Positions 27,134 to 36,892 of a DNA stretch of 64,000 nucleotides are shown here, in pieces. The translations under genes and the position numbers were made by a program. The stretch spans positions 5,517,001 to 5,581,000 of the forward strand of contig NZ_CP145605.1 in NCBI RefSeq assembly GCF_036884255.1. Direction: 5' to 3'. Source of the stretch: Paenibacillus tundrae (GTDB lineage Bacteria > Bacillota > Bacilli > Paenibacillales > Paenibacillaceae). Position 1 is the stretch's first letter. Every line of letters starts with the position of its first letter. The notes beneath the pieces were generated by a model. The model was not told the origin of the DNA and made no database searches. It saw only the letters and a list, made by a program, of their open reading frames with translations.

Positions 27134-27198
27134 CTATATTGACTGGATTCTGATTACTTATCCAGTCTTAGTATGGACGAATAACCTGCAGATTATAA

Positions 27199-27462
27199 TT
27201 AATCCGCACCTTCGTCTTCATGACGTGTATGAACTAATCCGATCGCTTTTGCAATAACGTAAATGAATACGCTACCAACCAGGAAACCAATACCCACCAT
27301 CAAGCCAAGATTACGGTCATTAAATTCATTCAAGTTGATCAAGCACATAACTACGCCTGTAATCAGCGCGATCCAGGCCAAAACTGTCATCGTCAAGACT
27401 GCGCGCCGCATATTTTTATCCTTGCGCTCCAATTGGCTTACCATTGCTGTCTTCGATGCCAT
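27199..27462 (-). CDS. Small two-helix membrane protein of unknown function
   Basis: An 87-residue protein from the ATG at 27462, preceded by GGAAG with eight bases spacing. A charged N-terminus (SQLERKDKNMRR) is followed by two transmembrane segments (VLTMTVLAWIALITGVVMCLI and LMVGIGFLVGSVFIYVIAKAIG) and an acidic His-containing tail. It lies just upstream of the quinol oxidase operon and has its own terminator. I do not recognise the family; a link to respiration is only positional. Confidence 0.72.
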   Translation of the reverse strand: MASKTAMVSQLERKDKNMRRAVLTMTVLAWIALITGVVMCLINLNEFNDRNLGLMVGIGFLVGSVFIYVIAKAIGLVHTRHEDEGAD

Positions 27463-27723
27463 AGTAAACACTTCCTTTTCCCTTTTTGTAAGTTATTTAC
27501 TGATACCAATATACCACATTAGTATGATTTTTAGTCAACAAATGTTCAAATTTTATTCTCAATTTGGACACTTTATTTATCATTTACCTGTTGACAAAAT
27601 ATATATTTAACCTTCTTGTTATGTATAACCCAAAAATCACTGCTTCATAACAGGAATTGCAAACAAGCTTTTGAAACATTCGTGAACGACCTATAGTAGA
27701 TTTTTATGTACAACTTTTAAAAG
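27463..27723. other. Intergenic region upstream of the 87-residue membrane protein
   Basis: AT-rich non-coding DNA. TTGACT at 27533-27538 (minus strand) with TATATT 19 bases on is a weak promoter candidate. Nothing else was seen. Confidence 0.35.
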
Positions 27724-27763
27724 AAATAAAAAAACGGTGACTCCGTCTGATCGGAGCACCGTT
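27724..27763 (-). terminator. Terminator of the GH1 beta-glucosidase gene
   Basis: AAACGGTGCTCCG pairs with CGGAGTCACCGTTT (one bulge), then a T-run on the minus strand, about 65 bases after the stop. Confidence 0.88.
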
Positions 27764-27828
27764 TCATATGATTGCTTATCAAGACTGAATCCCGTTCTAT
27801 AGTCCAGGCTACTTCATGTTCCTTGCAT

Positions 27829-29175
27829 TTAGCTACGCGTTTCCAGCCAGTTGTTCTTAATCACATTTTGGTACCAATAAAAGCTTTCTTTCGGTGTTCT
27901 TACAAGTGAGCGGTAATCCACATGAATGAGTCCAAAGCGCATACGGTACCCTTCAGCCCATTCAAAGTTATCCATCAGCGACCAAGCCATGTAACCTTTG
28001 AGGTTAATGCCATCATTGATGATCCGATGAATCTGAGCCAAATGCTGCTCATAATAGGAGATCCGGCGGTCGTCATTAATTTTGCCATTATCCAGATCAT
28101 CATTGATGCAAGCACCGTTCTCTGTAATGTAGACATCGACATTTCCATACTTTTGCAGGTAATGCATAAATTCATACAGGCCGCGGGATTCGATTGGCCA
28201 GCCAATATCCGTCTTTGTCAGCCCCATATCTACTTCTTCCGATTGCAGCACTCCTGCTTCTGGATTGAAGCGGTTGAGTCCCATTGTGTAATAATTAATG
28301 CCAAGCAGGTCGATCGGCTGAGAGATGATCTCCATGTCACCTTCCTGGATTGGCACAGTTGCACCAGCTTCAGCGAACCAGTCCACCATAAACTGTGGGT
28401 AGCTGCCTTTGTAGATTGGGTCGAGGAACCAATCCGTATTCAGCGCAATGGAACGGTCACACGCAGCCTGATCTTCAGGAGACTTGCTATAAGGCTCTGC
28501 CCAACATACATTGGGAGCAATCCCAATCTGTCCGGTGATACCCAAGCGACGGAAGGATTGGACAGCTTTGCCGTGAGCAACGAGCAATCCATGAGCAACG
28601 TTGATTGACGTTTGCAGATCACGATTTCCTGGCGCATGTATCCCTAATAGATTGGACAAGAAAGCAATACACCACGGTTCATTAAAGGTCAGCCAGAAAT
28701 TAATTTTTCCGGAAAACTCTTTAAAAATCACTTCGGCGTATTTCACAAAGGCGTCTACCGTTCTACGATTGCCCCAACCCCCGTCATCCTCCAGCGTTTG
28801 CGGTAGATCCCAGTGATACAACGTGCAGAACGGTTCAATTCCTGCTTCAAGCAGTTTATCCACGAACCGATGGTAGAAGTCTAACCCTTCTCTATTGATC
28901 TCTCCATCGCCATCCGGAATAATACGTGGCCAAGCAATCGAGAACCGGTATGTGTTAATGCCAAGCTTTTTCATTAGTTCGATGTCTTCTTCATAGCGGT
29001 GATAGCTATCACAAGCAATATCCCCGTTATCTCCATTAAAAACTTTACCGGGTGTACGGGCAAATGTATCCCATATGGATACCCCACGCCCACCTTCCTG
29101 TGCTGCTCCTTCGATCTGATAAGAAGCGGTTGCCGTTCCCCAGCGGAAATCCTTCGGAAATTGAAAAATAGTCAT
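27829..29175 (-). CDS. GH1 beta-glucosidase / 6-phospho-type glycosidase
   Basis: A 448-residue GH1 (beta/alpha)8 enzyme. The start reads FPKDFRWGTATASYQIEGA, the acid/base Glu is in LTFNEPW, the nucleophile Glu is in VYITENGA, and the SLMDNFEWAEGY element follows. It hydrolyses beta-linked glucosides, and no signal peptide is present, so it acts on imported oligosaccharides. GGAGG precedes the ATG. It begins three bases after the stop codon of the GH95 gene, so both are one transcript. Confidence 0.94.
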   Translation of the reverse strand: MTIFQFPKDFRWGTATASYQIEGAAQEGGRGVSIWDTFARTPGKVFNGDNGDIACDSYHRYEEDIELMKKLGINTYRFSIAWPRIIPDGDGEINREGLDFYHRFVDKLLEAGIEPFCTLYHWDLPQTLEDDGGWGNRRTVDAFVKYAEVIFKEFSGKINFWLTFNEPWCIAFLSNLLGIHAPGNRDLQTSINVAHGLLVAHGKAVQSFRRLGITGQIGIAPNVCWAEPYSKSPEDQAACDRSIALNTDWFLDPIYKGSYPQFMVDWFAEAGATVPIQEGDMEIISQPIDLLGINYYTMGLNRFNPEAGVLQSEEVDMGLTKTDIGWPIESRGLYEFMHYLQKYGNVDVYITENGACINDDLDNGKINDDRRISYYEQHLAQIHRIINDGINLKGYMAWSLMDNFEWAEGYRMRFGLIHVDYRSLVRTPKESFYWYQNVIKNNWLETRS

Positions 29176-29178
29176 CGT

Positions 29179-31572
29179 TTATTCCTCCGTCTCTGTTGAC
29201 ACACGAACCGTCTGCCCGCTTGTCATCCGTATTGTCGTTACGTAATCACCTTGCGCCGTACTCTCTGACATGCTCTGCTCATGCCCTTCAATGCTTACAG
29301 GATAAGCACTACGAAGCGTTAGTGAACCACTGTGGTCTGCAGTAACTTCAGCTGTCACTAACTTACCGTTCTCCCATACCATAGCCACCGTATAAGCCCC
29401 TCGTGCACGTAAGCCCTTCACGCTACCACTCGCCCAAGCTTCAGGCAGTGTAGGCAGAAGGTGAACCTCTCCCATGTGACTTTGCAGTAACATCTCAGCA
29501 ATGCCGGCCGTGCCTCCAAAATTGCCATCAATCTGGAACGGAGGATGGTCATCAAACAAGTTGGGGTGAGTGGATCGCGCAAGCAAAGTACGCACAAATT
29601 GATGTGCATGCTTACGATCCAACAGACGTGCGTATAGATTGATCAGCCATGCACAGCTCCACCCCGTATGGCCGCCCCCTTGTGAAATACGACGCTCAAG
29701 CGATACACGTGCGGCTTCAACAAGCTCAGGTGTATGCACTCGATTGATCTGATCCCCCGGATACAGCCCATATAGATGGGATACATGGCGATGTCCTGGC
29801 TCTGATTCGGCAAAATCCTGGAACCATTCTTGCAGCTGCCCCTCGCTACCAATCTGGAAAGGATATAGCTTGCTCTTCGCCTCTGAGAGCTCCTGTGCTA
29901 ATTCCGAATCTAACCCAAGCTGCTTCGCAGCAATGATAGAGCGGTCAAACAACTCTCGAATCAAGCTCATATCCATCGTTGAAGCCATGGATACGCTTCG
30001 AGCATCCCCTTCCTCAGTCAAGAACTTATTCTCTGGTGAGGTAGATGGAGCCGTAACCAGATAACCGCCTGGCCCCTCAATAAGCCAATCTAAACAGAAT
30101 AGAGCTGCTTCCTTCATGATTGGGTATGCACGATCTGCCAAGAATTGCTGATCTCCTGTAAACAGATATCGCTCCCACAGATGTGCGGTCAGCCATACAC
30201 CACCCATTGGCCAGAATGCCCAGCTAGCATCGCCTCCTGTAGGCGTTGATGTTCTCCATATATCCACATTGTGATGTGCAGTCCAGCCACGAGCCCCATA
30301 GTGGATACGAGCCGTTCTACGTCCTGTCTGGCTCAAATCATCCAGCATTGCAAATAATGGGTCGTGACATTCACTCAAATTACAGACTTCGGCAGGCCAA
30401 TAATTCATCTCCGTGTTGATATTCGTCGTGTAATCACTGTGCCACGGCGGCTCGACCTGATGGTTCCATATGCCTTGTAAGTTGGCTGGTTGCGTACCAG
30501 GACGTGAGCTTGCCATGAGCAGATAACGACCATATTGAAAATACAGAGCCTCCAGTCCAGGGTCTTCCGCCCCTTCTTGATAAGCTAGCAATCGCTCATC
30601 GGTAGGCAACTCTCCATTGCTTGTCATGCCTAGATTCAGATCAACTCTTGCAAACAACGCCCTATGATCCTGCTCATGGCGTTTCCTGAGCTGCTCAGGA
30701 TTGAAGGACTTGGCTTTTGCGATGACCTCATGACATGTCTGCTCTAACAACACGCCTTCTTTCACTGGCATGACATCATAACGTTCAAATGACGTTGCAG
30801 CCGCCAGGTAGAACACAACCTGATCTGCTCCTAGTACACGCAGATTGCCCTCTTCAACCACAACCTGAGCCTTGCTGCCTACGGTACTCACACTCACACT
30901 GATAGCATAAGCGGTTCCGCGGTCATCTTCATAAATGACGGATTCAGGATGATCCCGGAAATAGTTCGATTCAACATGACTGGCACAACGACTGAACAAT
31001 GTCACGCCCTCTTCTGAGATTTGGGAAGTATATGGATGTGGGCTGTCTAGTGAAAGGCTAACGTTCACTGCTCCCGCCTGGTCGGCTGAGAGCGTACATA
31101 CCATTACATCGTCCGCAGCACTCGCATACACTTCACGTTTATAACGAACACCATCACAGATATAATTTGTCGCTGCAATCCCAGTTTCCAGATCAAGCTC
31201 TCGTTCGAATTCCTGTACAGGGCTTCCATTCGGCTGCTCCTGCTTCAATAGGAAGTGTCCCATTGGCTGGTAAGCTTCAACATCCCGCCCTAACATTTCA
31301 CGGTTCAACAGTTCTTCTGCTTCACTATACTGTCCTGCCATAATGAACTCACGAGTCTTCTTCAGATATCGCTGACTGCTGTACTGTATTGTGTCGCGCG
31401 GGTATCCTGACCATAGTGTGTCTTCGTTCAGTTGAATGCGTTCTTCCACATCGCCGCCGTAGACCATCCCCCCAAGACGCCCATTTCCTATAGGAAGTGC
31501 CTCTTCCCAACGGGTTGCTGGCTGACGATACCATAAACGGTTCGGCTGTGTGTTCTTCGTTAGTGAGGTCAT
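29179..31572 (-). CDS. GH95 family alpha-L-fucosidase (or alpha-L-galactosidase)
   Basis: A 797-residue cytoplasmic GH95 enzyme. The N-terminal signature WEEALPIGNGRLGGMVYGG and QLNEDTLWSG, the central TTNINTEMNYWPAEV with paired Asn of the inverting mechanism, and the DFAESEPGHRHVSHLYGLYPG and DGNFGGTAGIAEMLLQSH segments are characteristic. GH95 enzymes remove alpha-1,2-linked L-fucose (some prefer L-galactose) from galactose of xyloglucan or animal glycans. No signal peptide is seen. It is followed three bases later by the GH1 gene and sits next to a sugar ABC importer. Confidence 0.94.
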   Translation of the reverse strand: MTSLTKNTQPNRLWYRQPATRWEEALPIGNGRLGGMVYGGDVEERIQLNEDTLWSGYPRDTIQYSSQRYLKKTREFIMAGQYSEAEELLNREMLGRDVEAYQPMGHFLLKQEQPNGSPVQEFERELDLETGIAATNYICDGVRYKREVYASAADDVMVCTLSADQAGAVNVSLSLDSPHPYTSQISEEGVTLFSRCASHVESNYFRDHPESVIYEDDRGTAYAISVSVSTVGSKAQVVVEEGNLRVLGADQVVFYLAAATSFERYDVMPVKEGVLLEQTCHEVIAKAKSFNPEQLRKRHEQDHRALFARVDLNLGMTSNGELPTDERLLAYQEGAEDPGLEALYFQYGRYLLMASSRPGTQPANLQGIWNHQVEPPWHSDYTTNINTEMNYWPAEVCNLSECHDPLFAMLDDLSQTGRRTARIHYGARGWTAHHNVDIWRTSTPTGGDASWAFWPMGGVWLTAHLWERYLFTGDQQFLADRAYPIMKEAALFCLDWLIEGPGGYLVTAPSTSPENKFLTEEGDARSVSMASTMDMSLIRELFDRSIIAAKQLGLDSELAQELSEAKSKLYPFQIGSEGQLQEWFQDFAESEPGHRHVSHLYGLYPGDQINRVHTPELVEAARVSLERRISQGGGHTGWSCAWLINLYARLLDRKHAHQFVRTLLARSTHPNLFDDHPPFQIDGNFGGTAGIAEMLLQSHMGEVHLLPTLPEAWASGSVKGLRARGAYTVAMVWENGKLVTAEVTADHSGSLTLRSAYPVSIEGHEQSMSESTAQGDYVTTIRMTSGQTVRVSTETEE

Positions 31573-31786
31573 TACATAGCTCCTGTCCCTGAAGTAATGT
31601 TAATCTAGTTTGATTTCATAAAACGTTTTCGGAAATGCGTTAACGACACTAATCTATTCGTAAATTCGCCTTCTATGCTACTACATTCCAAGCTCATTTC
31701 AAATCAATCTGAAAGTGCTTACAATAACAAAATTATAGGAGATTTCACCTTTAGCGTCAATGTAAAACATCACAGTAAAATGAAGA

Positions 31787-31811
31787 AAAGACCCTTCATT
31801 CTAGGGTCTTT
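31787..31811 (-). terminator. Terminator after the first solute-binding protein gene
   Basis: AAAGACCCT and AGGGTCTTT form a 9-bp stem with a 7-base loop; T-rich sequence follows on the minus strand. It is 33 bases beyond the stop. Confidence 0.75.
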
Positions 31812-31843
31812 CCCTCGGTTCTTTGCCTTTCAACTAAGACGTA

Positions 31844-33547
31844 TTATTTAACGTCTTTACCTGTCCAGAGTGCTACACGCTCTTTGACCCAAACCGTGTA
31901 TTGTTGCTCCATTTCTACTGCACCTGCCCGATCAAGTTCTGCGAGGAAATCATCGTAAACTTTATCGAAGTTTTCTTTTTTAGCAAGCACCGCTTCTGGG
32001 ATACGTTTACGGATGATGTCCTGTGTTTTCTGGTACTGCACGTTGTAATCTGTATCCGATGGAACTGGCATGTTGTACGCCGCGCCCCACTCTTTAACCT
32101 CGAACTCATCCTCAGAAGGGAAGAAATCCTTCCAGGTTGTAATTCCATACGCTTTTAATGTTTCTTTCTCAGCTGGAGTATAACCCGCGATGATCTGCTC
32201 CGGGAATCTCGTTGTGTAATAATTGTCCGTTGCATCCTTCACACCGTCTCCGTATCTTGCACTAAAGATCGAGTACAGCTCAACCCCTGTTTCTTTGGTG
32301 AATGCAGCATTATCGTTCGTTTTGCGATCCTGAATCTCTTCAGGAATGACACGTTTGCCATCAACTACGTTGTAGTGCTTACCTTCAATACCCCAGTTTC
32401 TAAGTACTTGGCCCTCATCAGAAGCAAGCCAGTCGAAGAATTTAATGATGCGAACTGGATCTTTCGCTGATGTTGAAATCCCGATACCATAACCATCAAA
32501 TCCTGTTGGTTGGAACGTCGTATCTTTCAGATCCTTATTCAACATGACAGAGAAGTGAGCATAGGTACTATCATCTTTGCCTGCAGCTTTCAGAGCATTC
32601 TCAGCGTCTGAATATCCCCACTCTGCATCGATGAGACCCAGCACACGTCCACTGGCAATTTTGGATTTATATTGGTCTTCTTTTTGAACAAATGTATCCT
32701 TATCGAGCAATCCCTCATTGTACATATGGTTCAACCAACGGAAATATTCTTTTTCAATCGGACGTTTAACATGCAGCATCGCTTCATATGTCTCTGGATC
32801 GATGTAATATTCTCCATCATTGCTGCCACCCGTTGTTGCGGAAGCTGGGTTGGTAACTGTAATCATAATCTTCCAATCGTCCGCATTGAGCGACAGTGGA
32901 ATGGTTGGTTGACCATCAATTGTTGGGTGTTTCTCAACATATGCACGCAGTACATTTTCATAATCCTGCAAGGTCTTCACTTCTGGGTAACCAAGCTCTT
33001 TCAATACCTTTTGCTGAATCTCGAATCCGTCTGTTGCGTCAAACGCAACGTTATCTACACCCATATTCGTTGGCAGCGTATAGATCGCTTGATCTTCCAA
33101 GCTATACTTTAGACGATTCATCTGTTCGCCATAGATCTTCTTCAAGTTAGGAGCGTGCTCTTCGATCAGATCCGTCAGATCAAGCATAGCCCCTGCATCA
33201 ACAAGCTTGGACAAATTCCCTTTTGGATAAATGATATCCGGGTAATCTCCACTTGCTGCCATCAAGGCGATCTTCTGGTCACCACCATTGTTTACATCAT
33301 ATTCCGCATCAATCGTAACACCCGTCTGCTTCGTAATCTCCTGACCTACTTCGTCCTGCATTCTGTTCCAGTTAGGGCTGGCGTCAGCTCCGAAAAATGT
33401 AAATGTGACTGGATCAGTGCCTGTTGAACCCTCAGATGAAGCATCTTTACTGCCTGAGTTGCCACAACCCGCTGTAACCAATAGCGCACTTGCCAGCATC
33501 AACATTGCAAATGTCTTTGGTGTCTTACTCTTCATTTTGCCTCTCAT
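31844..33547 (-). CDS. Sugar ABC transporter solute-binding lipoprotein (paralogue 1)
   Basis: A 567-residue extracellular lipoprotein. The signal peptide ends in the lipobox LVTAGC, so the mature protein is anchored at Cys near residue 28, followed by a Ser/Gly/Asp linker. The body begins VTFTFFGADASPNWNRMQDEVG and belongs to the large LplA/YtcQ-like binding proteins of Paenibacillus. It is very similar along its whole length to the protein encoded just upstream (33738-35429), with most residues identical. GAGGAGGA precedes the ATG. No ATPase gene is nearby; such systems usually share an MsmX-type ATPase. Confidence 0.92.
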   Translation of the reverse strand: MRGKMKSKTPKTFAMLMLASALLVTAGCGNSGSKDASSEGSTGTDPVTFTFFGADASPNWNRMQDEVGQEITKQTGVTIDAEYDVNNGGDQKIALMAASGDYPDIIYPKGNLSKLVDAGAMLDLTDLIEEHAPNLKKIYGEQMNRLKYSLEDQAIYTLPTNMGVDNVAFDATDGFEIQQKVLKELGYPEVKTLQDYENVLRAYVEKHPTIDGQPTIPLSLNADDWKIMITVTNPASATTGGSNDGEYYIDPETYEAMLHVKRPIEKEYFRWLNHMYNEGLLDKDTFVQKEDQYKSKIASGRVLGLIDAEWGYSDAENALKAAGKDDSTYAHFSVMLNKDLKDTTFQPTGFDGYGIGISTSAKDPVRIIKFFDWLASDEGQVLRNWGIEGKHYNVVDGKRVIPEEIQDRKTNDNAAFTKETGVELYSIFSARYGDGVKDATDNYYTTRFPEQIIAGYTPAEKETLKAYGITTWKDFFPSEDEFEVKEWGAAYNMPVPSDTDYNVQYQKTQDIIRKRIPEAVLAKKENFDKVYDDFLAELDRAGAVEMEQQYTVWVKERVALWTGKDVK

Positions 33548-33671
33548 CGTGTATATCCTCCTCGTTAGCCGAGCCTTGAATTGGTGCTGATATTGTTCTT
33601 ATCTGATAAAAGCGTTTGCTGAAAGTGATTACAATAAATTATAGGTGATCTTAAATTTCTCATCAATCTGT

Positions 33672-33699
33672 AGAAGAACCCCTTCACAGGGGTTCTTCT
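33672..33699. terminator. Perfect hairpin without a U-run between the two binding-protein genes
   Basis: AGAAGAACCCCT and its exact complement make a 12-bp stem with a TCAC loop. No T-run follows on the minus strand, so it may be a partial terminator or an mRNA-stabilising hairpin after paralogue 2. Confidence 0.55.
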
Positions 33700-33737
33700 A
33701 AGGTAATCCCTTATATCATTCGGTCTTCCATTCCGAA

Positions 33738-35429
33738 TTACTTAACCTCTTCACCAGTCCACAGTGCTACACGCTCTTTAATCCACACGGTGTATTGTTG
33801 CTCCATTTCCACTGCACCATTTCTGTCAAGCTCAGCAAGGAAATCATCATACACTTTGTCGAAGTTTTCTGGTTTAGTCAGAATCGCTTCTGGGATACGT
33901 TTACGAACGATATCCTGTGTTTTTTGGAATGTCACGTTGTAATCTGTATCCGAAGGAACAGGCATGTTGTACGCTGCACCCCAAGGTTTCAATGGCAGTT
34001 CTTCCTCAGATGGATAGAATTCTTTCCATGTTGTGATTCCGTATGCTTTCAACGTTTCTTTCTCAGCTGCAGTATAGCCTGCTACGATCTGCTCAGGGAA
34101 GTTCGTTGTGTAGTAGTTATCAGTGGAATCTTTAACACCGTCACCATATCTTGCACTAAATACGTTATACAATCCAACACCTGATTCTTTCGTGAAAGCA
34201 GTGTTGTCATTTGTTTTGCGATCCTGAACATCTTCAGGGATTACACGTTTGCCATCTTCCACTTTATAATGTTCGCCTTCAATACCCCAGTTTCTCAACA
34301 CTTGACCTTCATCGGAAGCCATCCAATCCATGAATTTAATAATACGTACTGGATCTTTAGCTTCTGTTGAGATCCCGATTCCGTAACCATCGAAGCCAGT
34401 CGGTTGGAATGTGTGGTCAACGATGTCTTCATTCAAGGATACGGAGAAGTGAGCATAAGTCGCATCGTCTTTACCCGCTGCTTTCAGCGCGTTCTCCCCA
34501 TCTTGATAGTTCCACTCTTGGTCAATCAGACCCAATACACGACCACTGGCAATTTTGGACTTATATTGGTCATCTTTTTGTACGAATGTATCTTTGTCGA
34601 GAAGACCTTCAGCATACATGTGGTTCAACCAACGGAAGTATTCTTTCTCTTCAGGACGTTTGTAGTGAAGCTGTGCTTCATACGTTTCAGGATTGATATA
34701 GTATTCACCATCATCCGGACCACCTGTAGCTTGGAATGCTGGGTTGGTCACCGTGATCATAATTTTCCAGTCATCTGCATTCAGCGTCAGTGGAATCGTT
34801 GGTTGACCATCGATCGTTGGATGTTTAGCCACGTACTCTTTGAGTACATTCTCATAATCCTGTAGCGTTTTTATTTCAGGGTATCCTAATTCTTTCAACA
34901 CACGTTGTTGAATTTCGAATCCACCCGTAGCATCAAATGCAACGTTACCAACCCCCATATTGGTTGGGATCGTATAGATCGCTTGATCCTCCAAGCTATA
35001 TTTCAGACGGTTCATCTGATCCCCATATATTTTCTTGAGGTTCGGTGCATGCTCTTCGATCAGATCCGTCAGATCCAACATCGCTCCTGCATCAACCAGT
35101 TTGGACAGGTTGCCTTTTGGATAGATCAGATCAGGATAGTCGCCACTTGCTGCCATCAACGCAACTTTCTGATCGCCACCATTATTTACATCATACTCAG
35201 CTTCAATCGTAATGCCGGTTTGTTTAGTTATTTCTTTACCGATAGCATCCTGCATTTTATTCCAGTTAGGACTTGCATCTGCACCGAAGAATGTGATCGT
35301 CATTGGAGATGTTGTATCCCCTGTATCTACTGGTGTTTCTGATGCTGTACTGCCTCCGCAACCGGCTGTGATTGCTAATGCACTGGCTAACAGCAGCATT
35401 GCAAACGTTTTTGGTGTTTTGCCCTTCAT
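33738..35429 (-). CDS. Sugar ABC transporter solute-binding lipoprotein (paralogue 2)
   Basis: A 563-residue lipoprotein with signal peptide and lipobox AITAGC. It aligns without large gaps to paralogue 1: both share the PTNMGV, GYPE(I/V)KTLQDYENVL and FDWLASDEGQVLRNWGIEG-like segments, with differences concentrated in the linker and scattered surface positions. Two cre-like sites lie upstream (35540-35553 and 35736-35749). It is downstream of the LplC permease gene, separated by 545 bases. The tandem arrangement points to gene duplication. Confidence 0.92.
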   Translation of the reverse strand: MKGKTPKTFAMLLLASALAITAGCGGSTASETPVDTGDTTSPMTITFFGADASPNWNKMQDAIGKEITKQTGITIEAEYDVNNGGDQKVALMAASGDYPDLIYPKGNLSKLVDAGAMLDLTDLIEEHAPNLKKIYGDQMNRLKYSLEDQAIYTIPTNMGVGNVAFDATGGFEIQQRVLKELGYPEIKTLQDYENVLKEYVAKHPTIDGQPTIPLTLNADDWKIMITVTNPAFQATGGPDDGEYYINPETYEAQLHYKRPEEKEYFRWLNHMYAEGLLDKDTFVQKDDQYKSKIASGRVLGLIDQEWNYQDGENALKAAGKDDATYAHFSVSLNEDIVDHTFQPTGFDGYGIGISTEAKDPVRIIKFMDWMASDEGQVLRNWGIEGEHYKVEDGKRVIPEDVQDRKTNDNTAFTKESGVGLYNVFSARYGDGVKDSTDNYYTTNFPEQIVAGYTAAEKETLKAYGITTWKEFYPSEEELPLKPWGAAYNMPVPSDTDYNVTFQKTQDIVRKRIPEAILTKPENFDKVYDDFLAELDRNGAVEMEQQYTVWIKERVALWTGEEVK

Positions 35430-35539
35430 GTGTAATCCCCCTTATGGATATAATGAAGCTATATTTTGTATAACAGGCTGCCCTGCACATACCTTTACGT
35501 GGCTGACTGCACTCGATGTGACCCTCTGACTAAACATTG

Positions 35540-35553
35540 TAAAAGCGCTTTCT
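35540..35553 (+). promoter_or_regulatory. cre-like site upstream of binding-protein paralogue 2
   Basis: TAAAAGCGCTTTCT matches TGWAANCGNTNWCA at 12 of 14 positions, 110 bases before the start codon. Confidence 0.45.
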
Positions 35554-35735
35554 GTTTTTTGGGTAAATGCCCGAACTGTAGATCGTTATCCCCTTAATCC
35601 AGTTTATTACCATTCACTCACTATCATGCTGGTTAGCAATCTAACAAGTCAATAATGAAAGTGCTTTCATATTTGAATCATAAATGTTGTTATTATCCTT
35701 GTCAATAGCGATTTTTTTTACAGAAAACGTTTTTC

Positions 35736-35749
35736 GGAAAACGATTTAA
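35736..35749 (+). promoter_or_regulatory. Second cre-like site upstream of paralogue 2
   Basis: GGAAAACGATTTAA matches the cre consensus at 12 of 14 positions; an AGAAAACGTTTTTC element is next to it. Confidence 0.4.
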
Positions 35750-35974
35750 TAGTTAAATTCCCTGGACATATTCATAAGATCTTTAACACTTTATTATTCG
35801 GATTATTAAAGTCGAACTTTGACTTCAACCCACTAGCTAACTCGGTTTTGGATAAATTACTAATGTGAAAATCACCGCAGGCTAATCCCCTCGATATGGT
35901 AAGCGCAGCCCCTCAGCCACGCCTACACTGCGTATCACAGGTCTTCTAACCACCAAACATTTCAAGTCAATGAA

Positions 35975-36877
35975 TTATGCTTTAACAGCTCCGAGTGTCA
36001 TACCACCTACAAAGTACTTTTGCAGGAATGGATAAACTAGCAAGATTGGAACTGTAGCGACGATGGTAATCGCCATCTTAATGGATTCCGGTGAAATCTG
36101 TGCCATCTGCTGCGCCATGTCATTGGCGTTACGTCCAGCGCTCGAGCCCTGTTGTGTACTTTGTAGTACCTTCATAAGCTCGTATTGGAGCGTTGTCAAG
36201 TTAGGTTTATTGTTGTTGTAGATGTACGTATCAATCCATTGATTCCACTGTCCTACCGCCAAGAACAACGCGATAGTAGCAAGTACTGGCTTACATAATG
36301 GAAGAATGATTTTGTAGTAAATGGTGAAGTCGTTTGCACCATCGAGCTTAGCTGATTCCTGCAATGCATATGGCAGACCGTCCATGAAGGAACGAATGAC
36401 AAACACGTTAAAGGCAGAGATCATCAATGGGAAAATGTATACCCAGAACGTACCGATCAAGCTCAGGTCACGCATGAGGATATATGTCGGGATCAGACCA
36501 CCCGAGAAATACATCGTCAGAGCGAGTGATACAGAGACAAATTTTCTAATTTTAAAATCAGGCCGGCTGAGCGTGTAAGCAATCATCGATGAACTCAGCA
36601 ATCCGAGGAACGTACCAATTAGCGTACGGAGTACGGATATTTTCAAACCTGTCAGCAATCCTTCATATTGGAAAATCGTTTTGTAGTTCTCCAATGTAAA
36701 TTCCCGCGGCCACAGATAAACTCCGCCACGCACTGTATCTGTTGAGTCATTAAACGAGATCGCCAGTACGTTCAGGAATGGATACAGTGTTACAATCAGC
36801 ACCATGGTCATCGCGAGGATATTAAATATATTGAACACTTTATCGCCCCGTGTTGCATTGAATGCTTTGTTCGCCAT
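35975..36877 (-). CDS. Carbohydrate ABC transporter permease, LplC/YtcP type
   Basis: A 300-residue permease with six transmembrane helices. The EAA loop for ATPase docking reads ESAKLDGANDFTIYYKIILPLCKP. It is the second permease of the system, 15 bases after the LplB-type gene, and forms with it the channel for the oligosaccharide bound by the lipoproteins downstream. AGGGAGGGG precedes the ATG. Length and sequence are typical of the CUT1-type LplC group. Confidence 0.94.
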   Translation of the reverse strand: MANKAFNATRGDKVFNIFNILAMTMVLIVTLYPFLNVLAISFNDSTDTVRGGVYLWPREFTLENYKTIFQYEGLLTGLKISVLRTLIGTFLGLLSSSMIAYTLSRPDFKIRKFVSVSLALTMYFSGGLIPTYILMRDLSLIGTFWVYIFPLMISAFNVFVIRSFMDGLPYALQESAKLDGANDFTIYYKIILPLCKPVLATIALFLAVGQWNQWIDTYIYNNNKPNLTTLQYELMKVLQSTQQGSSAGRNANDMAQQMAQISPESIKMAITIVATVPILLVYPFLQKYFVGGMTLGAVKA

Positions 36878-36892
36878 AATGTCGTCCCCTCC

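Larger units (their letters stand above)
35430..35974. other. 545-base regulatory gap upstream of paralogue 2
   Basis: No gene is visible. The region holds two cre-like sites and other AAAACGTTTT elements at 35723-35733, and it should contain the promoter of the binding-protein genes. High expression of binding proteins from a separate promoter is common in such systems. No clear terminator for the permease gene was found. Confidence 0.45.
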
